DNA from: Amorphus sp040750475
GTDB lineage: Bacteria; Pseudomonadota; Alphaproteobacteria; Rhizobiales; Amorphaceae
Reading direction: 5' to 3'
Length of the DNA: 64,000 nt
NCBI RefSeq assembly: GCF_040750475.1
Contig: NZ_JABJVY010000018.1
Span: 56,351-120,350 of the forward strand
In this document: one piece after another, positions 16,554-24,695 of the stretch
How the letters are laid out: every line of letters begins with the position of its first letter
Position numbering within the stretch: the stretch's first letter is position 1
Notes under the pieces: generated by a model
Seen by the model: the letters and a program-made list of their open reading frames with translations, nothing else
The model's database searches: none
What the model was told of the DNA's origin: nothing
Position numbers and translations under genes: made by a program

Positions 16554-17348
16554 ATGTCCGACTATGTCATCCACGCCATCAAATATGCCGAGATCGCCGA
16601 CCGCACGGCATCCCAGAACTTTCTCAATGGCAACGACGCCCACGACGGACCCATGCCGATGGATTTCTTCGTTTGGGTCGCGGTCGGCGAGGAGCGGACC
16701 TTCGTCATCGACACCGGTTTCGACCAGGTGACAGGCGCCCGGCGCGGGCGCCAGGTCTGGCGGCCGGTGGCGGAAGGGCTGAAAGCGGTCGGCGTGGCCC
16801 CACAGGCGATCGACGACGTGATCGTCACGCACATGCATTACGACCACTGCGGCAACCACGAGCTGTTTCCGCAGGCGCGCTATCATCTACAGGAACGCGA
16901 GATGGCCTACTGCACCGGACCGTGCATGTGCCATCACGCGCTCCGGCACGCCTTCGATCTCGACGACGTGCAAACCATGGTGAAGCGCGTGTTCGAGGGT
17001 CGGGTTCAGTTCCACGACGGCAACAGCGAGATTGCGCCCGGCCTGAGCGTCCACTGGGTGGGCGGTCACTCCAGAGGGCTGCAGGTCGTGCGGGTCCGCA
17101 CGAAGCGCGGCTGGGTCGTGCTAGCCTCCGACGCCTCACACTACTACGCCAACATGGAGGGTCACGCGCCGTTCCCCGTGGTGGTCGATGTCGCCGATAT
17201 GCTCAACGGCTACGACACGATGCAGGCGCTCGCCTCCTCGCCGCGCCACATCGTGCCGGGGCACGATCCGCTGGTGCGCGCGCGCTATCCCTCATCCGAC
17301 AAAGGCGACGCGATCGTCCGGCTCGACCTCGACCCGGCCGCCGCGTGA
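16554..17348 (+). CDS. Metallo-beta-lactamase fold hydrolase, N-acyl homoserine lactonase-like
   Basis: A 264-residue cytoplasmic MBL-fold protein. The zinc site is complete: HMHYDHCGN (His93, His95, Asp97, His98), GGHSRGLQ, ASDASHYY and a late PGHDPLV. These features match the AiiA/AttM-type lactonases. Its place between an SDR and a MmgE/PrpD-type gene suggests a catabolic lactone as substrate rather than a quorum signal. No LuxI/LuxR genes occur in the window. It is co-directional with its neighbours at 35 and 47 bases spacing. Confidence 0.85.
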   Translation: MSDYVIHAIKYAEIADRTASQNFLNGNDAHDGPMPMDFFVWVAVGEERTFVIDTGFDQVTGARRGRQVWRPVAEGLKAVGVAPQAIDDVIVTHMHYDHCGNHELFPQARYHLQEREMAYCTGPCMCHHALRHAFDLDDVQTMVKRVFEGRVQFHDGNSEIAPGLSVHWVGGHSRGLQVVRVRTKRGWVVLASDASHYYANMEGHAPFPVVVDVADMLNGYDTMQALASSPRHIVPGHDPLVRARYPSSDKGDAIVRLDLDPAAA

Positions 17349-17395
17349 GGCAAGCCGGTCAGCCGTCCGCCCTCCATTTCCTCAGAAAGACCGAC

Positions 17396-18808
17396 ATGAC
17401 GACGCAGGCTGCCGCCGACGAGGCGCACGAGATACTGGCCCCCTCAAGCGCATTCGCAGCGTTTGCAGCGTCCACCCGCTATGAGGACATTCCGGCCGCC
17501 GTCCTCGAGCGCGCCCGCATCCACATCCTCGACGGGCTCGGGCTTGCGCTGGCCTCCACCACCTTCCCGTTTGCCGGCCCGACGCTTGCCGCCATGGCGG
17601 AGCTCAGCGGCGGCGGCGGAAGCACGATCATCGGCTCAACGGCAACCGCCGCGCCGCGCGATGCCGCAATCGCCAATGGTGTTCTGATCCACGGGCTCGA
17701 TTACGACGACACCCACCTGCAGGCGATCGTGCATCCAACCTGCGCCGTGCTGCCTACCGTCCTTGCGCTTGCCGAACAGCACGGCCTCAGCGGACGCGAG
17801 GCGCTGACGGCCTTCTGCATCGGCATGGAGATCGCCGTTCGGATCGGGGCTGCGGTGAACGGCGGCTTCCACCACACCGGCTTCCACGCGACCGGCGTGA
17901 TCGCGCATTTCAGCTCCGCCGTGGCCGCCGGCCGCCTGCTCGGCAACGATGCCGCCCAACACGTCTCCGCCCTCGGGATCGCGGCCAGCACCGCGTCCGG
18001 CATCCAGGTCTTCCTGGAGGAAGGCGCCTGGACCAAGCGGCTGCATCCGGGTTGGGCGGCCGCCGGCGGGATCACCGCCGCCATGCTGGCGCGCCACGGC
18101 TTCAAAGGGCCGAGCCGTGCGCTGGAAGGCCGGTTCGGCCTGTTCGAGACCCACCTCCACGACCACATCGCGGACGTGAAAGCGCAATTCCTGACCGAGG
18201 GTCTCGGCGAGACCTGGATGATGGCCGACACCGCGCTGAAGCCCTACCCTGTCTGCCACTTCATCCATGGCTGCGCAGACGCTGCGCTTGCGCTGCGCGA
18301 AGAAATCGGCGGTGCGCAAATCGAGGCGGTGGAGATCCGGCTGCCCGAGGACACGCTGAAGATCGTCGCCGAACCGATCCAGCAGAAGCGCAACGTCACC
18401 AACGAGTACGAGGCCAAGTTCAGCGCCCCGTTCGTCGTCGCTTCGGTGCTTCTCAAAGGACGCTTCGGGCTTCCAGATCTGACCGACGAGGCACTGGCCG
18501 ACCAGGCCGTGCACGCGCTCGCTCGAAAGTGCGACTGCCGCGCCGATCCCCAGTCGCTGTTTCCGACCTATTTCTCCGGCGGCGTCTTGGTCCGGCTGCA
18601 AGACGGTCGCACGCTGGAGCGCCACGTGCCGATCAACCGTGGTGCCGGCGAGCGGCAGATGACGCTGGACGAGGTGACGGAGAAATTTCGGGAGAACGCG
18701 TCGCTGGCTATTGCGAGCGAGCGGGCCGCGGCAATCCGCGCGGCCGTTCTCTCAATTGCGCAACATCCGTTTGCGCAATTGACGCAGACGCTGCGCACCG
18801 TCGGCTGA
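17396..18808 (+). CDS. MmgE/PrpD family dehydratase/isomerase
   Basis: A 470-residue member of the MmgE/PrpD family, which includes 2-methylcitrate dehydratase and cis-aconitate decarboxylase. Recognisable features: the N-terminal helical domain with ILDGLGLALASTTFPF, GLDYDDTHLQAIVHPTCAVLP, GFHHTGFHATGVIAHFSSA, and the second domain with KPYPVCHFIHGCADAALAL. The frame is open far upstream (to 16673), but that part is the metallo-hydrolase gene in another phase; the ATG at 17396 begins recognisable sequence. It is the last gene of the plus-strand unit and would hydrate or dehydrate a tricarboxylate. The regulator gene lies tail to tail, 17 bases away. Confidence 0.88.
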   Translation: MTTQAAADEAHEILAPSSAFAAFAASTRYEDIPAAVLERARIHILDGLGLALASTTFPFAGPTLAAMAELSGGGGSTIIGSTATAAPRDAAIANGVLIHGLDYDDTHLQAIVHPTCAVLPTVLALAEQHGLSGREALTAFCIGMEIAVRIGAAVNGGFHHTGFHATGVIAHFSSAVAAGRLLGNDAAQHVSALGIAASTASGIQVFLEEGAWTKRLHPGWAAAGGITAAMLARHGFKGPSRALEGRFGLFETHLHDHIADVKAQFLTEGLGETWMMADTALKPYPVCHFIHGCADAALALREEIGGAQIEAVEIRLPEDTLKIVAEPIQQKRNVTNEYEAKFSAPFVVASVLLKGRFGLPDLTDEALADQAVHALARKCDCRADPQSLFPTYFSGGVLVRLQDGRTLERHVPINRGAGERQMTLDEVTEKFRENASLAIASERAAAIRAAVLSIAQHPFAQLTQTLRTVG

Positions 18809-18825
18809 GCGCGAAAGAGACGACG

Positions 18826-19560
18826 CTACGATCCCTCGGACGCCAAAGCCAAACGAGCGTGGATCCGGGCATTGCGGATATGGGTCCGCATCGCCTCCTC
18901 GGCGGTGTCCGGATTGCGCGATTGAAGCGCTGCGACAATCGCCTGATGCTCGGTCAGCGCCTGGGTCGCGCGCCCGACCATCGTGGAGGATTTATAGCGA
19001 TAGATCCGCAGGAGATCGTAGAGATCGCCAGTGATCATCGCGATCAAAAGGTCGTTTTCGGAAGCTTTGGCGATCCGGAAATGGAAGTCGAAGTCTCCGC
19101 TCTGCTGATAGTAGCCCTCGCCCGAGGTGACTTCGCGCTGTTGCGCATGCTGATCGAGCAGTCCGCGCAGCCGATCGAGCTCCCTTTCGGGAATGCGTTC
19201 CGCCGCCAGCCGGCAGGCCATGCCTTCGAGCGCTTCGCGCACCGTCAGAAGATCGTCCAGCCGCTGCGGGGATAATTCCGGCACCCGCACGCCGATATTG
19301 GCGGTCCGTTCGAGGAGGCGCCGTCCTTCCAACCGACGGATCGCCTCGCGCAAAGGGCCGCGACTGATCCCGAAATCGACGGCGAGCGTCTGTTCGCGCA
19401 ACCGCTCGCCGGGAGCGATTTCCCCGCCGATGATCGCCGCCTCGAGCCGCGCCGTCACTTCGTCGACAAGAGATTTTGCCTCGATCTTTGAAGAAAACTT
19501 CTTCGTCACCGCTGGCCCATCCATCTGAACTCGCAAACCGTTTGCGCCCTCATAAGCCAT
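18826..19560 (-). CDS. GntR family transcriptional regulator, FadR/FCD subfamily
   Basis: A 244-residue repressor candidate. The N-terminal winged helix reads SLVDEVTARLEAAIIGGEIAPGERL ... DFGISRGPLREAIRRLE, the standard GntR helix-turn-helix. The C-terminal FCD domain has the helical pattern DFDFHFRIAKAS and TEHQAIVAALQSRN with the Asp/His residues that bind metal and an organic acid ligand in this subfamily. The ATG at 19560 is taken as start; 19524 (MDGPAVTKK) is an alternative, and a TTG at 19584 lies inside the palindrome. It is proposed to bind the GTCAAC-N-GTTGAC sites at 5246, 9085 and 13807 and a related site at its own promoter. Confidence 0.9.
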   Translation of the reverse strand: MAYEGANGLRVQMDGPAVTKKFSSKIEAKSLVDEVTARLEAAIIGGEIAPGERLREQTLAVDFGISRGPLREAIRRLEGRRLLERTANIGVRVPELSPQRLDDLLTVREALEGMACRLAAERIPERELDRLRGLLDQHAQQREVTSGEGYYQQSGDFDFHFRIAKASENDLLIAMITGDLYDLLRIYRYKSSTMVGRATQALTEHQAIVAALQSRNPDTAEEAMRTHIRNARIHARLALASEGS

Positions 19561-19576
19561 TCTAGAATTCAATGAA

Positions 19577-19601
19577 ATCAACAAACTGTTGATTGTCGAC
19601 A
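19577..19601. promoter_or_regulatory. Operator 4 at the GntR gene promoter
   Basis: Perfect palindrome ATCAACA-AAC-TGTTGAT (19577-19593), overlapped by TGTCGACA (19594-19601). The half sites TCAAC/GTTGA and GTCGACA match those of operators 1-3, although the spacing differs. It lies directly upstream of the regulator start at 19560 and suits autoregulation. Confidence 0.55.
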
Positions 19602-19689
19602 GAAATACGTCGGCAGCCGGTAAATGGGAGTCGGAGCGCGCACCTCCTCACGGCCGAGGCCGAGCCGGCACAGCCACTCGAAGCCCGAG

Positions 19690-19800
19690 CGAACGTATTT
19701 TCAGGCGAAGTGGAAACCGGCTCGCCGTACGAAAATGCTTTGAAACCGCAACTGAAAGCCGTTCCGCACTTCCGTGGAAAGCAAAACGTCTCCGAGTTCA
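19690..19800. repeat. Non-coding gap with RIME-like element
   Basis: The 437-base gap between the GntR gene and the acyl-CoA synthetase gene holds operator 4, this element and the terminator at 19855. It contains the module GAAGTGGAAACCGGCTCGCCG followed by TACGAAAATGC, matching the family member at 15368-15393, and smaller inverted repeats. Frames across it (for example 19593-21704 plus) lack coding character. Confidence 0.55.
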
Positions 19801-19854
19801 AGAACTCGCAAATCTGCAGGTCATGGCACCTGAAAGCGCTCTACAAAAAGAAAG

Positions 19855-19890
19855 AGCCGCTCCGCAGTCTCTCGAATGCGGAGCGGCTCC
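19855..19890 (-). terminator. Terminator of the minus-strand IclR-linked operon
   Basis: Perfect 13-base stem GAGCCGCTCCGCA / TGCGGAGCGGCTC. Read on the minus strand it is followed by TTTCTTTTTG. It lies 108 bases beyond the stop codon of the acyl-CoA synthetase, the last gene of that unit. Confidence 0.85.
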
Positions 19891-19997
19891 AAAAGCCAAA
19901 AGATCGCTCGGGGCTGCCGGCTTTAGGCCCGTTCATCCTTTTACAGAATCGCAAAACAGTTTGGCCAGGACAGGGCCCGCACGGGGCCGAAGGCCGG

Positions 19998-21512
19998 TCA
20001 GCCGTCCATCTGCTCGCGCAGATGGGATCTGAGCTCGGTTTTCAGGATCTTGCCGTAGTTGTTCTTCGGCAACTCCGCGATGAAGACATAATCCTTGGGT
20101 CGCTTGAACCGTGCGATCTCGGACCGGCAGAAGCGATCCAGCTCGTCCGCGGTCGGCGCGCCATCCGTCGCCGCGACGACGAAGGCCACAACATCCTCGC
20201 CCCATTCCCGGCTCGGACGTCCGACAACGGACACTTCGACGACTGCAGGGTGGCGAAGCAGCACCTCCTCCACCTCGCGGGGATAGATGTTGGTGCCGCC
20301 GGAAATGATGACGTCCTTGGAGCGATCCTTCAGCGCGACGAAGCCGTCCTCGTCCATCGCGCCGGTGTCGCCGGTCCGCAGCCAGCCATCGCGCAACGTG
20401 TCGGCGGTTGCCTCCGGATTGTTCCAGTAACCGGCCATCACGGAGGGGCCGCGCACGACGATCTCGCCGGTCTCATCCGCCGGAAGAACGGTGCCGTCCT
20501 CCCCGACGATGCGCACCTCCACGCAGGAATGCGCCGTACCGACGGAACCGAGGCGCTCGCGCCAGCGGGGATGGATCCGGTCGGCCACCACGCCACGCGA
20601 CAACGCGGTAATCGTCATCGGGGACTCGCCCTGGCCGTAGATCTGCGCGAAACGGGGACCGAACTGGTCAACCGCTTCCTCGATGTCGGCCACATACATC
20701 GGGCCGCCACCATAGACGATGGTCCGAATGCCCTCGCCGGAATGTCCGATCGATTTCGCGTGCGCGATCAGGCGGCGCACCATCGTCGGGGCGGCAAACA
20801 TCGAGAGGTTGCCGACCGTATCCGCAAGCTCCAGGATCTCCGCCGGATCGAAGCCACCGGAGACCGGCACGACATGCCGGCTACCCCGCAAGACGTGCAT
20901 GAAATTGTAGAGCCCCGCCCCGTGCGACATGGGCGCGGCATAAAGCGTGGCATCCTCGGCGAAGACATCGTCGACATCCACGAAGTAGGCAAACGTCATC
21001 GCCTGCAGGTTGGCAACGGAGAGCATGACGCCCTTCGGCCGACCTGTGGTGCCGGACGTGTAGAAGAGCCAAGCGAGCGCATCCGAGGGCAGCGCAACCG
21101 GCTCGGACAACCCGCCATGGGCCCGCATCTCATCGAACCCGGTGCCGATCAGCGACACGGTCGCCACGTCGCCGCAGACCTCGTCTCCCCTGCTCGTCAG
21201 CATCAGCCGCGCACCGGAGTCCGCGACGATGAAGGCCGCCTCGCGGGGATGAAGCTTATGGTTGATCGGCACAGCGACGGCGCCGGCAAACCAAATGCCG
21301 TAGAGCGCCTCGAGATACGCCGTGCAATTGCCCGCGAAGAGGGCGACACGATCGCCGCGGCCGACCCCGTAGAGCTCCCGAAGCGCACCGCCGATCCGCG
21401 CGGCCCGTTCCGCGAACACGCGGTAGTTCACCACGACGGTCGAGCCCTGAAGCAAGGCCGGCGCATCGGGCACGCGCCGCGCGGTGCGCACAAGCCAGTC
21501 AGCGAGGTTCAT
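19998..21512 (-). CDS. Acyl-CoA synthetase (AMP-forming, class I adenylate-forming enzyme)
   Basis: A 504-residue ATP-dependent acid-CoA ligase. Signature motifs: P-loop-like FYTSGTTGRPKGVM, IYGQGESPMT, GWLRTGDTGAMDEDGF, the hinge KDRSKDVIISGGTNIYPREVEE, and the C-terminal catalytic Lys in NNYGKILKTELR. The ATG at 21512 (MNLADWLVRTARR) follows gaggcaaagag; the frame is open upstream to 21620, but that stretch does not look like protein. It is the final gene of the eight-gene minus-strand unit, after the TRAP genes. It could activate the imported acid, in parallel with the CoA-transferase at the head of the unit. Confidence 0.9.
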   Translation of the reverse strand: MNLADWLVRTARRVPDAPALLQGSTVVVNYRVFAERAARIGGALRELYGVGRGDRVALFAGNCTAYLEALYGIWFAGAVAVPINHKLHPREAAFIVADSGARLMLTSRGDEVCGDVATVSLIGTGFDEMRAHGGLSEPVALPSDALAWLFYTSGTTGRPKGVMLSVANLQAMTFAYFVDVDDVFAEDATLYAAPMSHGAGLYNFMHVLRGSRHVVPVSGGFDPAEILELADTVGNLSMFAAPTMVRRLIAHAKSIGHSGEGIRTIVYGGGPMYVADIEEAVDQFGPRFAQIYGQGESPMTITALSRGVVADRIHPRWRERLGSVGTAHSCVEVRIVGEDGTVLPADETGEIVVRGPSVMAGYWNNPEATADTLRDGWLRTGDTGAMDEDGFVALKDRSKDVIISGGTNIYPREVEEVLLRHPAVVEVSVVGRPSREWGEDVVAFVVAATDGAPTADELDRFCRSEIARFKRPKDYVFIAELPKNNYGKILKTELRSHLREQMDG

Positions 21513-21594
21513 CTGAGCACACTCTTTGCCTCTGTGGCGGGCGGACCGGTCAGGCGAAAACACCTGGCCGGTCGTTTCTCGGCCGCCGATTGGG

Positions 21595-22635
21595 TCAGTC
21601 CGACGCGCCCTTGTTGGCAAGCGCCTCGCGGAAGGCCTTCAGCACCTCCGTTCCCGGCTTGCCACGCCCGTCGAGCCCGGAAGCCCATTCCGTGCCGATC
21701 GTAGCAAGGGCGTCGTCGATCTGCGCCTTATCGGCCTCCGGCAAGGCCACGAAAGACACGCCTTGCTTGGCCATCGCGTCCTTATCGGAGCTGTCGAGCT
21801 TATCCGCCACCTGGCAGGCCGACTTCGTCACCTCATCGCCCGCGTCGGCCATCGCCTTCTGAACGTCTTTCGGGAGCTGGTCCCATTTCTCCTGGCTGAT
21901 CATGTAGCTGAAGATGAACGAACCGAAATTCATGTCCTTGGTCGCGTAGGACAGCATCGACGTCAGATCGTACGGACCAATACTGGAGGCCGGGAACAGG
22001 ACGCCATCGATGGTGCCGCGCGAAAGCGCCTCGCGGGTCTCCGGAGCGGAAATCGCGACCGGAACGGCCCCGAGCTTCTTGACGGCCAGCTCCTTGGTGC
22101 CGCCGGTGGCCCGCAGCTTCAGACCCTCGAAGCTGGACGCGCCGGTGATCTCCTGGGACTTCGTGAAGATCTGATAGGGCGGCAGAACCAGCACGAACAG
22201 CATGCGGACGCCGTTCTCCTTCAGCTCCACCTCGTCCAGCGTGCCGCCGGGCTTGGCCAAGGACCAGTAGGCGAGCGTGCCCTTGCAGGACGTCGAGAAG
22301 GCTTCGGGAAGCTCGCCCACGGTGGAAAGCGGCAACTGGTCGGCGACATAGGAAATGCCGACATAGCCGACATCGGTCACCCCGGTCTGGGTCAAGGACA
22401 GGAGGTCCTTGGCCTTGCCCAACTGCTGGGCCGGGTAATATTCGAAGTCCACCTTCCCGTCGGTCAGCTCGGCGACCCGGTCCATCCAGACCTTGGTCAT
22501 GTTTTCCGCAATATAGTGGCCAGTGGGCAGGCTGTCGGCCACGCGCACAGTCACCTCCTGTGCAGAGGCCGCCGTGGTCGCAAGACTGGCCGCCACGACG
22601 CATGCCGCCGTCAGCCCTCTTTTCATTATCGTCAT
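21595..22635 (-). CDS. TRAP transporter substrate-binding protein (DctP family)
   Basis: A 346-residue periplasmic binding protein. N-terminal signal MTIMKRGLTAACVVAASLATTAASA, cleavage near residue 25. Mature start QEVTVRVADSLPTGHYIAENM; the family segment LKLRATGGTKELAVKKLGAVPVAI contains the Arg that normally binds the carboxylate, and ETREALSRGTIDGVLFP follows. The ribosome site is gggaggacctgaca. It is downstream of dctM by 39 bases and upstream of the acyl-CoA synthetase gene, so the imported acid is probably the synthetase substrate. Confidence 0.92.
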   Translation of the reverse strand: MTIMKRGLTAACVVAASLATTAASAQEVTVRVADSLPTGHYIAENMTKVWMDRVAELTDGKVDFEYYPAQQLGKAKDLLSLTQTGVTDVGYVGISYVADQLPLSTVGELPEAFSTSCKGTLAYWSLAKPGGTLDEVELKENGVRMLFVLVLPPYQIFTKSQEITGASSFEGLKLRATGGTKELAVKKLGAVPVAISAPETREALSRGTIDGVLFPASSIGPYDLTSMLSYATKDMNFGSFIFSYMISQEKWDQLPKDVQKAMADAGDEVTKSACQVADKLDSSDKDAMAKQGVSFVALPEADKAQIDDALATIGTEWASGLDGRGKPGTEVLKAFREALANKGASD

Positions 22636-22674
22636 TGTCAGGTCCTCCCTTTTTTCAGCTCAAGTCATCCCGCC

Positions 22675-23958
22675 TCACATCGTCGAAGGCAGCCACAGCA
22701 CGAGGGCGGGAAAGGCGGTGAGAAGCGCGATCACGATCAGATGCGCCCACACGTGCGGCATCACCCCCCGGAACAGCTCTCCGAGCGGTCGGCGCGTATA
22801 GCGCGCCACGACGAACACGTTCATGCCGAGCGGCGGCGTCACCATGCCCACCTCCGCGGTGACGACGATGATGACGCCGAACCAGACCGGATCGAAGCCG
22901 AGGGCCATCACCAGCGGCAGGACGACCGGCACGGTGAGGATCAGGATTGCGATCTGATCCATGAAGAAGCCGAGGATCAGGTAGCCGATCAGGATGATCG
23001 TAATGATGATCCACGGCGAAACGGCCAGCGCCGCGACCCAGTCGGTCAGGTCGTTGGTTACCCGGGTCAGGGTGAAGAAGTAGCCGAAGATGTGGGCGCC
23101 CAGGATAATGAACAGGATCATGCAGCTCGTCTGCGCCGCGCGCCGCAACGCCCGCCACAGGCCCTGCCCCGTCAGCCGACGCTCCCAGGCGGCAAGCAGC
23201 ATGGCGACAAACGCGCCGATGCCTGAGGCTTCCGTCGGGGTGGCGAGACCCGTGTAGATCGACCCGGTCACCGCGATGAAGAGCAGAAGCATCGGGCCCA
23301 CGCGCTTCAGCGCGGCAATCTTCTCGGCGAACGAGTAGCTCCGGCTCTGAGGCGCGGCGCCCGGCTCGATGCGGACCAGAAGCGCCACCGTCAGGATGAT
23401 CGCCAGGGTGACGATGATGCCGGGAATCAAACCAGCGATCAGCAGTTGGCCGATCGGGATGTCGGCAATGATGCCGTACAGGATCAGGGCGATCGAAGGC
23501 GGGATCAGCATCGCCAGCGTGCCGGAAATCGCCACCACGCCTCCGGCGAGCTTCGGATCGTAGCCCTCGTCCATCATCGCCGGGATCGAGGTGGAGGCGA
23601 GCGTCGCAGCGGCGGCGGTGCTGGATCCGGAAATCGCACCAAAGCCGGCGCCGGCAAGCGCGGTGGCCATCGCGACGCCGCCGCGCACGCGGCCCATCCA
23701 GATCGTCGCCGCCCGGAACAGGTCCGATGCCACGCCGGACAGGATGACGAACTCCGCCATCAGGATGAACATCGGGATCGTGATGATCTCGTAGGAGTTC
23801 GCCGACGACAGCGGCGCGGTTTTCAGGATCCCCCCGAGAATCGGCATGCCGCCCACCAGATAGAGCCCGAGGGCCCCGGACACCGCCATCGCAAGAGCGA
23901 CGGGAAGGCCGATGAGGAGAAGCAGCACGAGGGCGCCGAGGGCGATGGCGACGGTCAT
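22675..23958 (-). CDS. TRAP transporter large permease (DctM)
   Basis: A 427-residue multi-spanning permease with about twelve hydrophobic segments. Family motifs: SGSSTAAAATLASTSIPAMM, GTLAMLIPPSIALILYG, GLATPTEASGIGA, and the late MVTPPLGMNVFVV. The ATG overlaps the dctQ stop (ATGA), showing translational coupling. It forms the sodium-driven uptake unit with the adjacent DctQ and DctP. Confidence 0.94.
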   Translation of the reverse strand: MTVAIALGALVLLLLIGLPVALAMAVSGALGLYLVGGMPILGGILKTAPLSSANSYEIITIPMFILMAEFVILSGVASDLFRAATIWMGRVRGGVAMATALAGAGFGAISGSSTAAAATLASTSIPAMMDEGYDPKLAGGVVAISGTLAMLIPPSIALILYGIIADIPIGQLLIAGLIPGIIVTLAIILTVALLVRIEPGAAPQSRSYSFAEKIAALKRVGPMLLLFIAVTGSIYTGLATPTEASGIGAFVAMLLAAWERRLTGQGLWRALRRAAQTSCMILFIILGAHIFGYFFTLTRVTNDLTDWVAALAVSPWIIITIILIGYLILGFFMDQIAILILTVPVVLPLVMALGFDPVWFGVIIVVTAEVGMVTPPLGMNVFVVARYTRRPLGELFRGVMPHVWAHLIVIALLTAFPALVLWLPSTM

Positions 23959-24527
23959 TCGGCGTCCTCCCCGGCGGACGAGGTGACCGGCGGCGGCGGC
24001 AGCTCGACGAGATCGTGGCCGCTAATGCAGGAGGCAAGGTGCCCGAAAACGCGAAGGATGCTCCGCAGCATGACAAGCCCGGTTCCCACCACCACGATCG
24101 CGTAGGTGGGCCAAGTCGGCCAAGGCATGGTCGTGCTCAGCCGGCTGTCGGCCGCCCAGGCGCTTTCCAGTCTAAGCCACGCCTGCCAGGCGATGAGCGC
24201 CAGGACCACGGTCGCAGCCGCATAGCCCAAGGCAAGCAGCAGATGCCGCGTTCGGTGCGGGATCAACGGCTGGAACAGATCGATCGCGACATGTCCGTGG
24301 TGATGCAGCGTATCGGAGAGCGCGAAAAAGAACGCGGCGACAACCAGATAGGCGGCGATCAGCTCGTAGGACCAACCAAGCGGCGCGGAAAACGCGTAGC
24401 GCATGATCACATCCCACACGACGATCAGCATGATCGAGCCGATCGCAATCGACGACAGTGCGACCAGGACGGTCTCCACTTTCGCCAGCACGACAGACGG
24501 CCAGCCGATCTCGGTGCGCTCGCTCAC
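23955..24527 (-). CDS. TRAP transporter small permease (DctQ)
   Basis: A 190-residue protein with four predicted membrane helices and the DctQ pattern VVWDVIMRYAFSAPLGWSYEL and HHHGHVAIDLF. Start: GTG at 24527, behind the strong ribosome site ttgggagaggaaggc; a TTG at 24542 would place the ribosome site inside the coding sequence. Ends in a four-base overlap with dctM. Confidence 0.88.
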   Translation of the reverse strand: MSERTEIGWPSVVLAKVETVLVALSSIAIGSIMLIVVWDVIMRYAFSAPLGWSYELIAAYLVVAAFFFALSDTLHHHGHVAIDLFQPLIPHRTRHLLLALGYAAATVVLALIAWQAWLRLESAWAADSRLSTTMPWPTWPTYAIVVVGTGLVMLRSILRVFGHLASCISGHDLVELPPPPVTSSAGEDAE

Positions 24528-24545
24528 GCCTTCCTCTCCCAAGCC

Positions 24546-24660
24546 CTAGAGCCTTTTCCGCTCAGACGGGAACATCTGAACGATAAAAAAGGCTCCAGAT
24601 TCAATTACTTGAGTAAGTCCTTGCCGTTCAAATCGATGCAATTTGAACGGGACCTGCTCT
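24546..24660. repeat. RIME-like element between lyase and TRAP genes
   Basis: Modules: a hairpin pairing GAGCCTTTT with AAAAAGGCTC around CCGCTCAGACGGGAACATCTGA, then ATTCAATTACTTGAGTAAGTCC and the inverted repeat CCGTTCAAATCG-ATG-CAATTTGAACGG. The same modules occur at 30535-30585 and 50870-50950. It could act as a processing or attenuation site between the catabolic and transport genes. Confidence 0.65.
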
Positions 24661-24695
24661 CTCCTCCGGCACCCGTCTGCGCGGGCCTGTCCCGG

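Noticed and set aside
16673..18808. 711-codon version of the MmgE/PrpD gene
   Set aside because: The first 241 codons are the metallo-hydrolase gene in another phase; recognisable sequence starts at 17396.
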